From contig JACQDH010000211.1 in assembly GCA_016201215.1 (NCBI GenBank), positions 1-49,942 of the forward strand: a stretch of 49,942 nt of DNA, in the 5' to 3' direction. The position numbers and the translations under genes are program-made. This document shows, one piece after another, positions 34,792 through 42,503 of this stretch (positions are counted from its first letter, which is position 1; every line of letters starts with the position of its first letter). The DNA is from Acidobacteriota bacterium. GTDB lineage: Bacteria; Acidobacteriota; Terriglobia; Acidiferrales; UBA7541. The notes beneath the pieces were generated by a model. It saw only the letters and a list, made by a program, of their open reading frames with translations. It ran no database searches and was not told the origin of the DNA.

Positions 34792-36744
34792 ATGCAGCCA
34801 CCTCACGAGCTTGAAATCGCGCGCGAGCTGCCGCCGGCGGGCTGTACTCCGGCCGAAGCCCAGCGCTACACGCGCTGGCTCGCCACCCACCACTACGAAA
34901 ACTTCCGCGTCGTTTCCTGGCTGCTGCCGCGCCGCCTCCACCAGCATTTCTACAATGTCTATGCCTACTGTCGCTGGGCCGACGATCTGGGCGACGAGGT
35001 GGCCGACGCGGCGCGCGCGCTCGAGCTGCTGGCCTGGTGGGAGGAAGAGCTTCAACTGTGCTATGTGGGGCGGGCGTCGCACCCGGTGTTCGTCGCGCTA
35101 GCGCCGACCGTGCGCGAACAGAATATCCCCATCGAACCGTTCGCGGATTTGCTGGTCGCCTTTCGACAGGACCAGACCGTGCATCGCTACGCGACCTGGG
35201 AAGACCTGCTTGGCTACTGCCGGTACTCCGCCAACCCGGTCGGCCGCCTGGTGCTCTACCTCTGTGGCTATCGCGACGCCGAGCGTCAACAGCTCTCCGA
35301 CTTCACCTGCACGGCTCTGCAACTGGCCAATTTCTGGCAGGACGTCGCGCGGGACCTGGACAGGGGCCGCATCTACATTCCGCTCGACGCGCTGGCCAAG
35401 CACGGCCTGGGCGAGGCCGATATCGTCGCGCGGCGGTTTGACGCGCGCTACGTCGCGTTGAAGAAAGACCTGATCGCGCGGACGCGCGAGCTGTTCGCCG
35501 CGGGCCTGCCCCTGGCGCGTTGCGTCGCCCCGGCCTTGCGCGTGGATCTGGAGATGTTCAGCCGCGGTGGTCTGGCTGTGCTGGACGCCATCGAAGCGAT
35601 CGGCTACAACCCGCTGGCGCACCGCCCCGCGCTCAGCCGCCGAATGCATGCGCGCCTGCTGGGCCGCGCGCTGCTCACCCGGCTGTTTGCGTTCGGAGGG
35701 TCCTCTGGAGAAAGGGAATCCCCTCCCGCACGCTTCGCACAGGATTCCTCTGCAAGAGCACCGGCGCCGCCCCGCGCACACCTGGAAACCACCGCGCGCG
35801 TCTCCGGGGCCGACAGCGGGCAGCTTGCCGCTTCCTACGCCGAGTGCCATCGCATTGCGCGCACCGCGGGGAGCAATTTCTACTACGCGTTCTTCCTGTT
35901 ACCGCGCGCCAAGCGCGATGCCCTGTGCGCCCTCTACGCCTTTATGCGGTTGGTGGATGATGTCTCGGACACCGCAGGGGACGCGGCCGCAAAGCAGCGC
36001 ACGCTGGCAACGTGGCGCGCGCATCTGGACGCGGCGGTGGCGGGAAACGCAGACGGCCACACGATTCTTCCGGCCTTCGCCGGCACCATTGCGCGCTATG
36101 GGATTCCGCCGCGCTACTTCCACGACCTGATCTCCGGCGCGGAAATGGATCTGACCGTGGCCTCTTACGCCACCTTCGACCGCCTGAGTGAGTACTGCTA
36201 CCGCGTGGCGGGCACGGTCGGCCTGACGTGTCTCTACGTCTTCGGCTTTTGCGATCCGCGCGCCCCGGATTTGGCGGAAAAGCTCGGCATCGCGTTTCAG
36301 TTGACCAACATCCTGCGTGACCTCCCGCGCGATTTCGAGATGAGTCGCGTCTATCTGCCGCAGGAGGATCTGGAGCGCTTCGGCTGCCGCGCGGGAGACC
36401 TTGCCGGGAAAGCCCTGACCCCGGGGCTCGCGCAGCTGCTCGAGTTTGAGGCCGGGCGGGCCTGGCGGTTCTACGAGGAAGGCGCGGCCCTGGTGTCGTT
36501 GATCGAGCGGGACAGCCGCGGGGCACTCTGGGCGCTGGTGCGCATCTACAGCGACCTGCTGCGCCGGATCGAAGCGCGCGGCTACGACGTCTTCTCCTCC
36601 CGCGTGCGCCTCACGGCCACGGAGAAGGCGAAGATTCTCCTGCGGGCGCGGCTCGGCGGGTGGTCGGAGACCCATGTCCTCGAAGAGCGTGATCGTGATC
36701 GGCGGCGGGCTGGCGGGGCTTTCGTCGGGCGTCGCGCTGGCTGA
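34792..36744 (+). CDS. Fused HpnC-HpnD: hydroxysqualene synthase and presqualene diphosphate synthase
   Basis: 650 aa holding two complete trans-prenyltransferase domains. Residues ~25-300 are HpnC-like, with DDLGDE at 64-69 and NFWQDVARDLDRGR at 180-193. Residues ~345-620 are HpnD-like, with DDVSD at 389-393 and NILRDLPRDFEMSR at 506-519. A Ser/Ala/Pro-rich linker (about 301-345) joins them in frame; no internal ATG or GTG with a ribosome site lies near the second domain. HpnD condenses two farnesyl diphosphates to presqualene diphosphate and HpnC converts it to hydroxysqualene, so the fusion would channel the intermediate. ATG 34792 was chosen over GTG 34762. The last 24 codons overlap hpnE in another frame. 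Confidence 0.9.
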   Translation: MQPPHELEIARELPPAGCTPAEAQRYTRWLATHHYENFRVVSWLLPRRLHQHFYNVYAYCRWADDLGDEVADAARALELLAWWEEELQLCYVGRASHPVFVALAPTVREQNIPIEPFADLLVAFRQDQTVHRYATWEDLLGYCRYSANPVGRLVLYLCGYRDAERQQLSDFTCTALQLANFWQDVARDLDRGRIYIPLDALAKHGLGEADIVARRFDARYVALKKDLIARTRELFAAGLPLARCVAPALRVDLEMFSRGGLAVLDAIEAIGYNPLAHRPALSRRMHARLLGRALLTRLFAFGGSSGERESPPARFAQDSSARAPAPPRAHLETTARVSGADSGQLAASYAECHRIARTAGSNFYYAFFLLPRAKRDALCALYAFMRLVDDVSDTAGDAAAKQRTLATWRAHLDAAVAGNADGHTILPAFAGTIARYGIPPRYFHDLISGAEMDLTVASYATFDRLSEYCYRVAGTVGLTCLYVFGFCDPRAPDLAEKLGIAFQLTNILRDLPRDFEMSRVYLPQEDLERFGCRAGDLAGKALTPGLAQLLEFEAGRAWRFYEEGAALVSLIERDSRGALWALVRIYSDLLRRIEARGYDVFSSRVRLTATEKAKILLRARLGGWSETHVLEERDRDRRRAGGAFVGRRAG

Positions 36745-38116
36745 AGCCGGACTTCGCGTCCACCTGCTCGAAAAGCGGCCGCACCTGGGCGGCCGCGCCA
36801 CCTCATATTGGCTGCCCAACGGCGAGCATGTGGATAACTGCCAGCACGTCACGCTGGGTTGCTGCACCAACCTCGACGACTTCTATCGCCGCGTCGGAGC
36901 CGCGCACAAGATCCGCACGTACGACCGCTTGCTGTTTGCCGACGCTGCCGGGCACCGCGGGGTGATCGAAGCCTCGCCGCTCGCCCCGCCATTTCATCTG
37001 GCACCCTCGTTTGCGATGTTTCCGTCGCTGACCTGGGCGGACAAGCGAGCGATTGCAAGGGCCATGCTGATCATCGCGCGCAGCGGCGGGCGCCCTCGCG
37101 ACCTCGACTCCGAGGGCGGGATGACCATGCTCGACTGGCTCCGCCGCCACGGGCAGACCCCGGGGAGCATCGAGTTATTCTGGAGCGTCGTTCTGGTCAG
37201 CGCGCTCGACGAGCAACTCGGCCGTGCGGATGCGCGCTATGGGGTGGATGTCTTCTGGAAAGGGTTTCTGGCCAACCGCAACGGGTTCCGGCTGGGGATT
37301 CCCTCGGTGCCGCTTGGGGAGCTCTACGACGGCTGCCGCGCCGCCATCGAACGCCGCCGCGGGGAAGTGGACCTGCGCGCCGGCGTGCGCGAAATCCACG
37401 TTGCCGAGGATTATGTCGCGTGCATCCGCCTGGAAAATGGCAAGGAGCTGACCGCCGACTTCTATCTCGCCGCGGTGCCGCACGATGTCCTACCCGCGTT
37501 GTTGCCGCCGGCGGTGGCCGAGCGCGAGCCGGTGTTTGCCAACCTGCGTCACCTGCGCACGGCGCCCATCACCGGCGTGCATTTCTGGTTTGATCGCCTG
37601 GTCATGTCCGAACCCTACTTGACCGTGCTCGGCCAAACGACGCAATGGATTTTCAATAAGTCCCAGCTCTACGCGATGCCAGCCGAGCAGACAGGGCAGA
37701 ACGGCGAGCCATCCTCGAGCGGCCAGTACTTGCAACTGGTCATCAGCGCATCCTACGACCTGGTGCCGCGCTCACGGCAAGAAATCATTGAACTGTGCCG
37801 CCGCGAGCTACTGGAAATCCTGCCGGCGGTGCGGGAAGCTCAATTGCTGAAGGCCACCGTGATCAAGGAAACCGCGGCGACGTTTTCGCCCGAGCCGGGC
37901 TGCGACCGCTGGCGCCCCGCGCAGAGAAGTCCCCTCGGAAATCTGTTCCTGGGGGGCGATTGGACGGCCACCGGCTGGCCGGCCACGATGGAGGGCGCCG
38001 TGCGCAGCGGCTATCTGGCTGCGGAAGCCATTTTGGCCGTTGCCGGTGACCCGCGAAAGCTGCTCCAGCCCGATCTTCCGGTCGAGCGGGGGAGCCGTTG
38101 GCTGGTCGGCGCCTGA
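36674..38116 (+). CDS. hpnE: Hydroxysqualene dehydroxylase (FAD-dependent)
   Basis: 480 aa amine-oxidase/desaturase-type flavoprotein. The N-terminal dinucleotide motif is VIVIGGGLAGLSSGVALAEAG, then LLEKRPHLGGRATSY. The C-terminal FAD loop is NLFLGGDWTATGWPATMEGA. HpnE removes the hydroxyl of hydroxysqualene with reduction to give squalene, completing the HpnCDE route. ATG 36674 has GGAG five bases upstream. It begins 71 bases inside the hpnCD frame and is the last gene of the operon; the following gene has its own ribosome site after a 73-base gap. Confidence 0.94.
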   Translation: MSSKSVIVIGGGLAGLSSGVALAEAGLRVHLLEKRPHLGGRATSYWLPNGEHVDNCQHVTLGCCTNLDDFYRRVGAAHKIRTYDRLLFADAAGHRGVIEASPLAPPFHLAPSFAMFPSLTWADKRAIARAMLIIARSGGRPRDLDSEGGMTMLDWLRRHGQTPGSIELFWSVVLVSALDEQLGRADARYGVDVFWKGFLANRNGFRLGIPSVPLGELYDGCRAAIERRRGEVDLRAGVREIHVAEDYVACIRLENGKELTADFYLAAVPHDVLPALLPPAVAEREPVFANLRHLRTAPITGVHFWFDRLVMSEPYLTVLGQTTQWIFNKSQLYAMPAEQTGQNGEPSSSGQYLQLVISASYDLVPRSRQEIIELCRRELLEILPAVREAQLLKATVIKETAATFSPEPGCDRWRPAQRSPLGNLFLGGDWTATGWPATMEGAVRSGYLAAEAILAVAGDPRKLLQPDLPVERGSRWLVGA

Positions 38117-38189
38117 GCTCGCGCTCGAAAGAAACTGTTTCTCGCGAAAACTGCCCGATTTTGGCATTGTCCTCCAGAGGGGTGGGAAC

Positions 38190-39147
38190 ATGTCGAAACT
38201 GAAAAAAGGTTCTGTTGTCGTTCTGGTAGGCACGCGCAAAGGAGGGTTTGTCTTCCGCAGCGACGCGCGGCGCAAGACCTGGTCGGTCGAAGGCCCGCAC
38301 TTTGCCGGACTGAGTGTGCACCATTTCATTCTCGACCCACGCGCGCCGGAGACTCTCTATGCGGCCACAAACTCGGATTGGTGGGGCGCCGACATCCAGC
38401 GCAGCACCAAGTGGGGCCGCACCTGGCTGCGGACCAAGGGTGGCGTCCGCTACCCGCGGCCTCAACCGTCATGCGACGCGCGAGCGCTGGACCCCCGGCG
38501 CCGGCGGCTTGATCGTACACACCATCCTTCTCGACCCGGCCAATCCCCAGAGGATGTTTGTGGCCATTTCCGCCGCGGGCGTTTTCCGCAGTGACGACGG
38601 CGGGCAGACCTGGCACCCGCGCAACAAAGGCACTCGCGCTGATTTCCTCCCCGACAAGTTACCCGAGCTCGGGCAGTGTGTTCATAAGCTGGCACAGGCC
38701 CCGGGGATGCCGGACCTCTTCTACCAGCAGAATCACTGCGGCGTTTACCGCAGTGATTCCGCCGGCGAGTCGTGGACGGACATCTCCCGTGGGTTGCCGT
38801 CGCGCTTTGGTTTCCCCATCGCGGTTCATCCGCGCGAGCCAAAGACCATCTGGGTGCTGCCGCTGGTGAGCGCGGAGATGCGGGCCACGCCGAGAGGGTG
38901 TCTCGCCGTATATCGTTCGACTACAGGCGGTCGCACCTGGCAGAAGCAGGTTCGCGGCCTGCCCAGGCGCAACGCGCACCTGACGATCCTGCGCGAGGCC
39001 ATGTCCACCGACGCCTGTGATCCCGCTGGGGTCTACTTCGGCACGGAAACCGGACAGTTGTTCTGTTCTCGAGATGAGGGCCACCAGTGGCATTTGCTGG
39101 CCGATTTCCTCCCGCCCATTCTCTCGGTGGAGACTGCGGTCGTCTGA
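38190..39147 (+). pseudogene. BNR/WD40-like beta-propeller (glycosidase-related) with internal deletion and frameshift
   Basis: From ATG 38190 (good site AGAGGGGTGGG) the first frame gives the family opening VLVGTRKGGFVFRSD and YAATNSDWWGADIQRS through TWLRTKGGVRYP. The homologous continuation (RERWTPGAGGL, HTILLDP, VAISAAGVFRSDDGGQTW, and later Asp-box repeats to ILSVETAVV) is in a different frame from about 38456. Between the two, the segment that normally carries another blade (roughly 70-80 residues in relatives, from memory) is missing. One deletion near 38450 that is not a multiple of three explains both defects. Read literally, the first frame ends at 38594 as a 134-residue protein. 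These propellers are often annotated as sialidase-like; their function is unclear. Confidence 0.7.
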
Positions 39148-39148
39148 C

Positions 39149-39496
39149 TTACAGGCCTCGGCGGATCGGGCGTGGTGGGCCGACACTCAAAAACGAGCCG
39201 AGCAGGATTTCTCTATCGGTCGGCGATTCGCATTGCCGGTCGATCTCTTGGTATTCGGCGAGATGCTGCTGGCGGAAGGTTTCGTAAGCGCCCTGCGAGG
39301 CCCAATAATCCGGGCTGACGTAGCGGCCATTTTTCTGCACGTCGCGGTGCAGCTCGGTGCCGCGGTAACCTTTGTCTTGCGCAAAGAATCTTGCCCACTT
39401 GCCCCGCGGGCCATAGACTTGCTCGAACCGTTTTTCCAGACCGTCTTTGGCGTAGAATTCCCAGAGGATCAGGTACCAGGCCCCGTGCTCTTGCAT
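39149..39496 (-). CDS. ABM-type (dimeric alpha-beta barrel) small protein
   Basis: 115 aa from ATG 39496, which follows GAGGGGAGTGGAG. A longer upstream frame lacks resemblance to anything. The sequence YLILWEFYAKDGLEKRFEQV, then FRQQHLAEYQEIDRQCES, has the beta-alpha-beta pattern of the antibiotic biosynthesis monooxygenase/ferredoxin-like dimeric barrel family. Such proteins act as cofactor-free oxygenases, heme-degrading enzymes or ligand-binding proteins; no activity can be assigned. Its stop is one base from the end of the convergent BNR pseudogene, and it diverges from the Cys-rich gene. Confidence 0.7.
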   Translation of the reverse strand: MQEHGAWYLILWEFYAKDGLEKRFEQVYGPRGKWARFFAQDKGYRGTELHRDVQKNGRYVSPDYWASQGAYETFRQQHLAEYQEIDRQCESPTDREILLGSFLSVGPPRPIRRGL

Positions 39497-39655
39497 TGGC
39501 TCCACTCCCCTCGAAATCCGGAAATGGCCCGCCCAGGCTGCCACGCGCCAGTGTATCAGCTTTGTGGCGCGGCTTCCGTTTTGCACACCCGGAGCGGTTT
39601 TTGATGTTGCGCGGCGCGAATGGGAGTATGATGTGTGCATCCCCCGGAGGAGCCC

Positions 39656-40123
39656 GTGGAGCGGAAGTATAGGCAGCGGGGCTACCAGGAAACCGACAAG
39701 CCGGAGAAAAAGAAGGAACGGCCACCGGAGAGTCGCCCCCGCCAGGAACAGATCGGTCCGCGCACGCCGCGCATGGTGGGCACGGTCACGCGTGCGCGCT
39801 GCTCGAACTGCGGCGGCGTACTGTTGCCGGGGTTTGATCCCAACGGCCAGTGCCCCCGCTGCGCGTTTGAGCTCCATTGCTGCAAGCAGTGCGTCCACTT
39901 CGATACCGGTGCGCGCTTCGAATGCACGCAGCCGATCCCCGAGCGCATCAGCAAGAAGGATGCGCGCAACGAATGCACCTTCTACGAATTCCGCACCACG
40001 GTGGAGAAAGACACCGCACCCTCGGCGCCCGCCGTGGGCGCGCCTTCCGCGGCGGCTCCGGCGAACAGCAGCGTGCGTCCCAATGACGCCCGCAAAGCCT
40101 TCGACGACCTGTTTAAGAAGTAG
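39656..40123 (+). CDS. Cys-rich zinc-ribbon-like protein of unknown function
   Basis: 155 aa. GTG 39656 is preceded by GGAGG at five bases and is preferred over a GTG seven codons earlier. The N-terminal ~45 residues are very basic and disordered-looking. A central module has C49-x2-C52 (CSNCGG) and C66-x2-C69 (CPRC), a zinc ribbon, followed by a second group C75, C76, C79, C90 and C107. The tail is Ala/Pro-rich and ends with a helix DARKAFDDLFKK. It may bind zinc and perhaps nucleic acid, as suggested by the basic arm. I do not recognise a named family. It converges on the DUF72 gene. Confidence 0.7.
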   Translation: MERKYRQRGYQETDKPEKKKERPPESRPRQEQIGPRTPRMVGTVTRARCSNCGGVLLPGFDPNGQCPRCAFELHCCKQCVHFDTGARFECTQPIPERISKKDARNECTFYEFRTTVEKDTAPSAPAVGAPSAAAPANSSVRPNDARKAFDDLFKK

Positions 40124-40168
40124 CGACGTACCCCCCAGCCGGGACATCCCTCCAGACCCGTTGCGACA

Positions 40169-41098
40169 CTATCGTGGCGGATTGGGGAACAGAGTGGGTT
40201 CCTGCGGCGGCTCGCTGGAGATGCGTTCCAGTTCGGGATAGTGGTGCCGCAGCGGCTCAGGGATTTTAACTTTCGCGTCAGTGAGCAGGCTGGCCAATTG
40301 CAGGGCGTTTACCACGCTCTTGCCCTGAAAATGGTTGTTGGTGATGACGAAGGTGTTCTGCGCGTGCCCGGCGAGTTTGCGGATCCGGGCCGCCCAGGGT
40401 TCGAGTTCTTCCTCGCGGTAGAGATAGTTATAGCGTTCCGAGGGCGGTGTGGCGGGGTCATCGCTGAACCAGGTGTCGTAGCGCCGGCCGTGCAACCGCA
40501 CGTAGCCAATCTGGGCGGTGGTGCGGCCTGAGGGCTTGAGCGATTTCCCGATGACGGGCTGATCGATGTTGCAGAAGCCCACACCGCGCTCGTGCAGCAT
40601 CTCGTAGAAGCCCGCCTGGTTCCACGTGGCGTGCCGCACTTCCACCACCAGGGGATAATCGGCGAATCGCTCCAGCAGGTCTTTGAGGTAAGCGACGTTT
40701 TCCGGCGTGTGGTGAAACGAAAAGGGGAACTGGAGCAGCACCGCGCCGAGTTTCCCGGCACTTTGCAGCAGATCAAATCCGGCCCGGACCGCGCGCTCGT
40801 CCTCGGCCCCTACCCCGGCTTCGTGCGTGAACTTTTGCCAAAGCTTGGCAGTGAAGAGGAACCTGGGGTTGGCCGCCACGCGCTCGATCCACTGCACGCA
40901 GAGGCTGGGCCGCAGCGGTTGATAAAACGAGGTGTTGATCTCGATGGTGTCGAAGTATTCGGCCAGGTAGGCGGCCTCGTGGAATGCGCGCGGCCGGCGG
41001 GCGGGATAGACAATTCCGGCCCAGTCCGCATAGGACCATCCCGCCGGGCCCATCCGAACCAAGCCCGGGGTGGTTTTCGTCGCTGCCGTCTTCGCCAT
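40169..41098 (-). CDS. DUF72 domain protein (TIM-barrel, YecE-like)
   Basis: 309 aa from ATG 41098. The opening MGPAGWSYADWAG, FDTIEINTSFYQP and FTAKLWQKFTHE are hallmarks of DUF72/YecE, as are LLQFPFSFHHTPEN and YVRLHGRR later on. The family is a metal-binding TIM barrel of unknown substrate, sometimes proposed as a nuclease or sugar-modifying enzyme. No ribosome site is obvious, so the start could also be the ATG 15 codons later, where the family normally begins. Upstream frame beyond 41098 lacks homology. It stands alone, divergent from the broken hibernation factor gene. Confidence 0.85.
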   Translation of the reverse strand: MAKTAATKTTPGLVRMGPAGWSYADWAGIVYPARRPRAFHEAAYLAEYFDTIEINTSFYQPLRPSLCVQWIERVAANPRFLFTAKLWQKFTHEAGVGAEDERAVRAGFDLLQSAGKLGAVLLQFPFSFHHTPENVAYLKDLLERFADYPLVVEVRHATWNQAGFYEMLHERGVGFCNIDQPVIGKSLKPSGRTTAQIGYVRLHGRRYDTWFSDDPATPPSERYNYLYREEELEPWAARIRKLAGHAQNTFVITNNHFQGKSVVNALQLASLLTDAKVKIPEPLRHHYPELERISSEPPQEPTLFPNPPR

Positions 41099-41452
41099 GG
41101 GCTGTGCGAGGGAGGCTGTGCCAGGCCTCCGATCCCTCTCCAAACCAGCGTATGATGCCGCCGCGCGCGGTGTCAACGCGAGGCGGCTGGGGGGCGCTTG
41201 CGCCGACCGCACTTTCGCCGGCGCCCGCCGTCCCGCGGGAGTGGGAAGGCCAGTGCACAGCAGCAGATGGAAAAACAGCCGGTGAGACGCCGGCGTTACG
41301 GCGGTATGACAAAGAAGACCAGCGACATGCAGCCTAGCAGATCGCGGATTGCATCGGCCGGGCGGACTTGCTATCCTGAGGGCGTCCCATGCGTCTCTGT
41401 ACCTATCTTCGAGACGCTCCTCCTTCCTCACCTCCGGTGCAAAGGTGCGTGA
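41099..41452. other. 354-base intergenic region
   Basis: Separates the divergent DUF72 and hibernation-factor genes. It contains one palindromic repeat at 41271-41300. I see no gene and no convincing promoter pair here. Confidence 0.45.
41271..41300. repeat. Palindromic intergenic repeat, copy 4
   Basis: AAAAACAGCCGGTGAGACGC continuing CGGCGTTACG: same orientation and loop (AGA) as copy 1, with one G-T change in the stem. Confidence 0.55.
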
Positions 41453-41715
41453 ATGAAAACCTCCATCAGCTACAAGAATCTGGAATTGCGCCAACCGGTC
41501 GAAACGGAAGCCGCGCGGTGCGTGGCCAAGCTGAGCAAGCTGCTGAAGAGCTATTTACCGGCACGCTTCATTCCACCGGCGTCGCCGCTGGGGTGCGGCG
41601 GAGCGTCAAGGAAGCCTTCGCCGAGATCGAAGGGCAGTTCAAGAAGCACCAGTCCAAGCTGCGCAGAGACTATCAGTGGAAGCGCAAACGCCCGCGCGTG
41701 GCGGTTGTAGCATAA
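41453..41715 (+). pseudogene. Ribosome hibernation factor (HPF/RaiA family), internal deletion and frameshift
   Basis: ATG 41453 opens the family's start (MKTSISYKNLELRQPVE, then LSKLLKSY). From about 41554 the family's C-terminal part continues in another frame: TGTLHSTGVAAGVRRSVKEAF, then FKKHQSKLRRDYQWKRKRPR, up to the stop at 41715. The middle strands (normally about 25-30 residues, from memory) between KSY and TGTLH are missing. The literal first-frame product is 85 aa with a scrambled tail. Intact HPF/RaiA proteins bind idle 30S subunits. Another functional copy may exist elsewhere in the genome. Confidence 0.75.
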
Positions 41716-41869
41716 AGCGACCGAGCCCCCGGTAGGTCCCCGGTCCTGCTGAGCGCCGCGAGGCATCCCCACGTTGAGATTCTTCGCTGCGCTCCGGCAT
41801 CGAAGCTTATTGTCGGGCTCGGCTCAGAAATGTCGCGGAACGCATTGCGGCAGCGCGTGGCGCCTGCGG

Positions 41870-41898
41870 TTGCGGCTGCGCCGTGCACAGGCTAGAAT
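41870..41898 (+). promoter_or_regulatory. Promoter of tRNA-Lys
   Basis: TTGCGG (41870-41875), 17-base spacer, TAGAAT (41893-41898), ending 16 bases before the tRNA 5' end. Confidence 0.55.
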
Positions 41899-41914
41899 GA
41901 ATTGTTTGCCACAC

Positions 41915-41989
41915 AGGGGCGTAGCTCAGTGGTAGAGCAGCGGCCTTTTAAGCCGAAGGTCGTGGGTTCGATCCCCACCGCCCCTACCA
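41915..41989 (+). tRNA. tRNA-Lys (anticodon TTT)
   Basis: A complete cloverleaf can be folded by eye: acceptor arm AGGGGCG paired with CGCCCCT, D-arm GCTC...GAGC, anticodon loop CTTTTAA with anticodon TTT, T-arm GTGGG-TTCGATC-CCCAC, discriminator A and an encoded CCA (41987-41989). The outermost pair of the anticodon stem (G27/A43) is mismatched, which is tolerable. Confidence 0.95.
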
Positions 41990-42060
41990 GCTTGCCGACC
42001 TGATCCATGACATGCTTGATGCAGTCCCTAGCCCGCTCTGCGGGCGAGGGGTCTCTCTGA

Positions 42061-42088
42061 GGGATTCCTCGCTTCGCTCGGAATGACA
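42061..42088. repeat. Dispersed repeat of the ATTCC-CGCTTCGCTC-GGAAT type
   Basis: GGGATTCCTCGCTTCGCTCG followed by GAATGACA has short inverted ends (ATTCC/GGAAT). Elements of this form are widespread in intergenic DNA of many environmental bacteria; function unknown. Confidence 0.5.
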
Positions 42089-42238
42089 GGCAAGTGATGG
42101 CACGCTCCCCGACAAGAGGCGTTGAACACAAAACGCGTGAAAGCGTGCCGCCACATGAGTTTTGCCAACATCGCAAAGCCGTAGCGGCGGGCCGAACTTG
42201 TCCCGAGCGCAGTCGAGGGAGCCCGCCTCAGATAGGTT

Positions 42239-42272
42239 CTGTAGCGCCGGCATCCTGCCGGCGGTTTTTCCG
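42239..42272. repeat. Palindromic intergenic repeat, copy 5
   Basis: CTGTAGC, core GCCGGCA-TCC-TGCCGGC, then GGTTTTTCCG. The T run after the stem could make this copy a rho-independent terminator for rightward transcription from the tRNA. Confidence 0.6.
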
Positions 42273-42329
42273 AGCGCGGTCGGGACGAGGTTCCCATCTG
42301 GCCCTGTGGTTCGGCGTGCAGTCTTCTCC

Positions 42330-42368
42330 AAAAGCAAGCGGGCGTTCCGCAGGGACTGGAACGCCCGC
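42330..42368 (-). terminator. Second terminator downstream of the TonB-dependent receptor
   Basis: A perfect 11-base stem, GCGGGCGTTCC (42338-42348) with GGAACGCCCGC (42358-42368), 9-base loop. On the minus strand it is followed by TTGCTTTT (42337-42330). Confidence 0.65.
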
Positions 42369-42450
42369 ACTCTGGGCTGGGTAAGCCCTAAAACTGGAAG
42401 CGGATCCCGCGCGACAGATTCCCGCCGCGCCTACCGGATCTTCCCCACAG

Positions 42451-42486
42451 AAAAACGGGCGTCCCGACGCGGGTCGAGGCGCCCGT
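42451..42486 (-). terminator. Rho-independent terminator of the TonB-dependent receptor gene
   Basis: Arms CGCCCGT/ACGGGCG (42480-42486 with 42455-42461) enclose a further CCCG/CGGG hairpin; on the minus strand the stem is followed by TTTT. It begins 18 bases after the receptor stop codon. Confidence 0.7.
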
Positions 42487-42503
42487 TGTGTTTGCCGAAG
42501 GCC

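Larger units (their letters stand above)
41990..42503. other. 514-base repeat-rich intergenic region
   Basis: Between tRNA-Lys and the receptor gene's 3' end. It contains several dispersed intergenic repeat types (GCCCGC-TCT-GCGGGC at 42031-42045; GGGATTCCTCGCTTCGCTCG at 42061; CTTGTCCCGAGCGCAGTCGA at about 42198; a GCCGGC palindrome at 42239-42272) and two terminators. Short open frames here, for example one translating as HSERSEESL, are by-products of the repeats and not genes. Confidence 0.6.

Noticed and set aside
39497-40147. Upstream extension of the ABM-type gene to 332 residues
   Set aside because: The added part is antisense to the Cys-rich gene and lies before a good Shine-Dalgarno at ATG 39496.
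41892-42370. Small minus-strand proteins containing HSERSEESL-like or IPSEARNPS-like peptides
   Set aside because: These peptides are well-known spurious translations of dispersed intergenic repeats.
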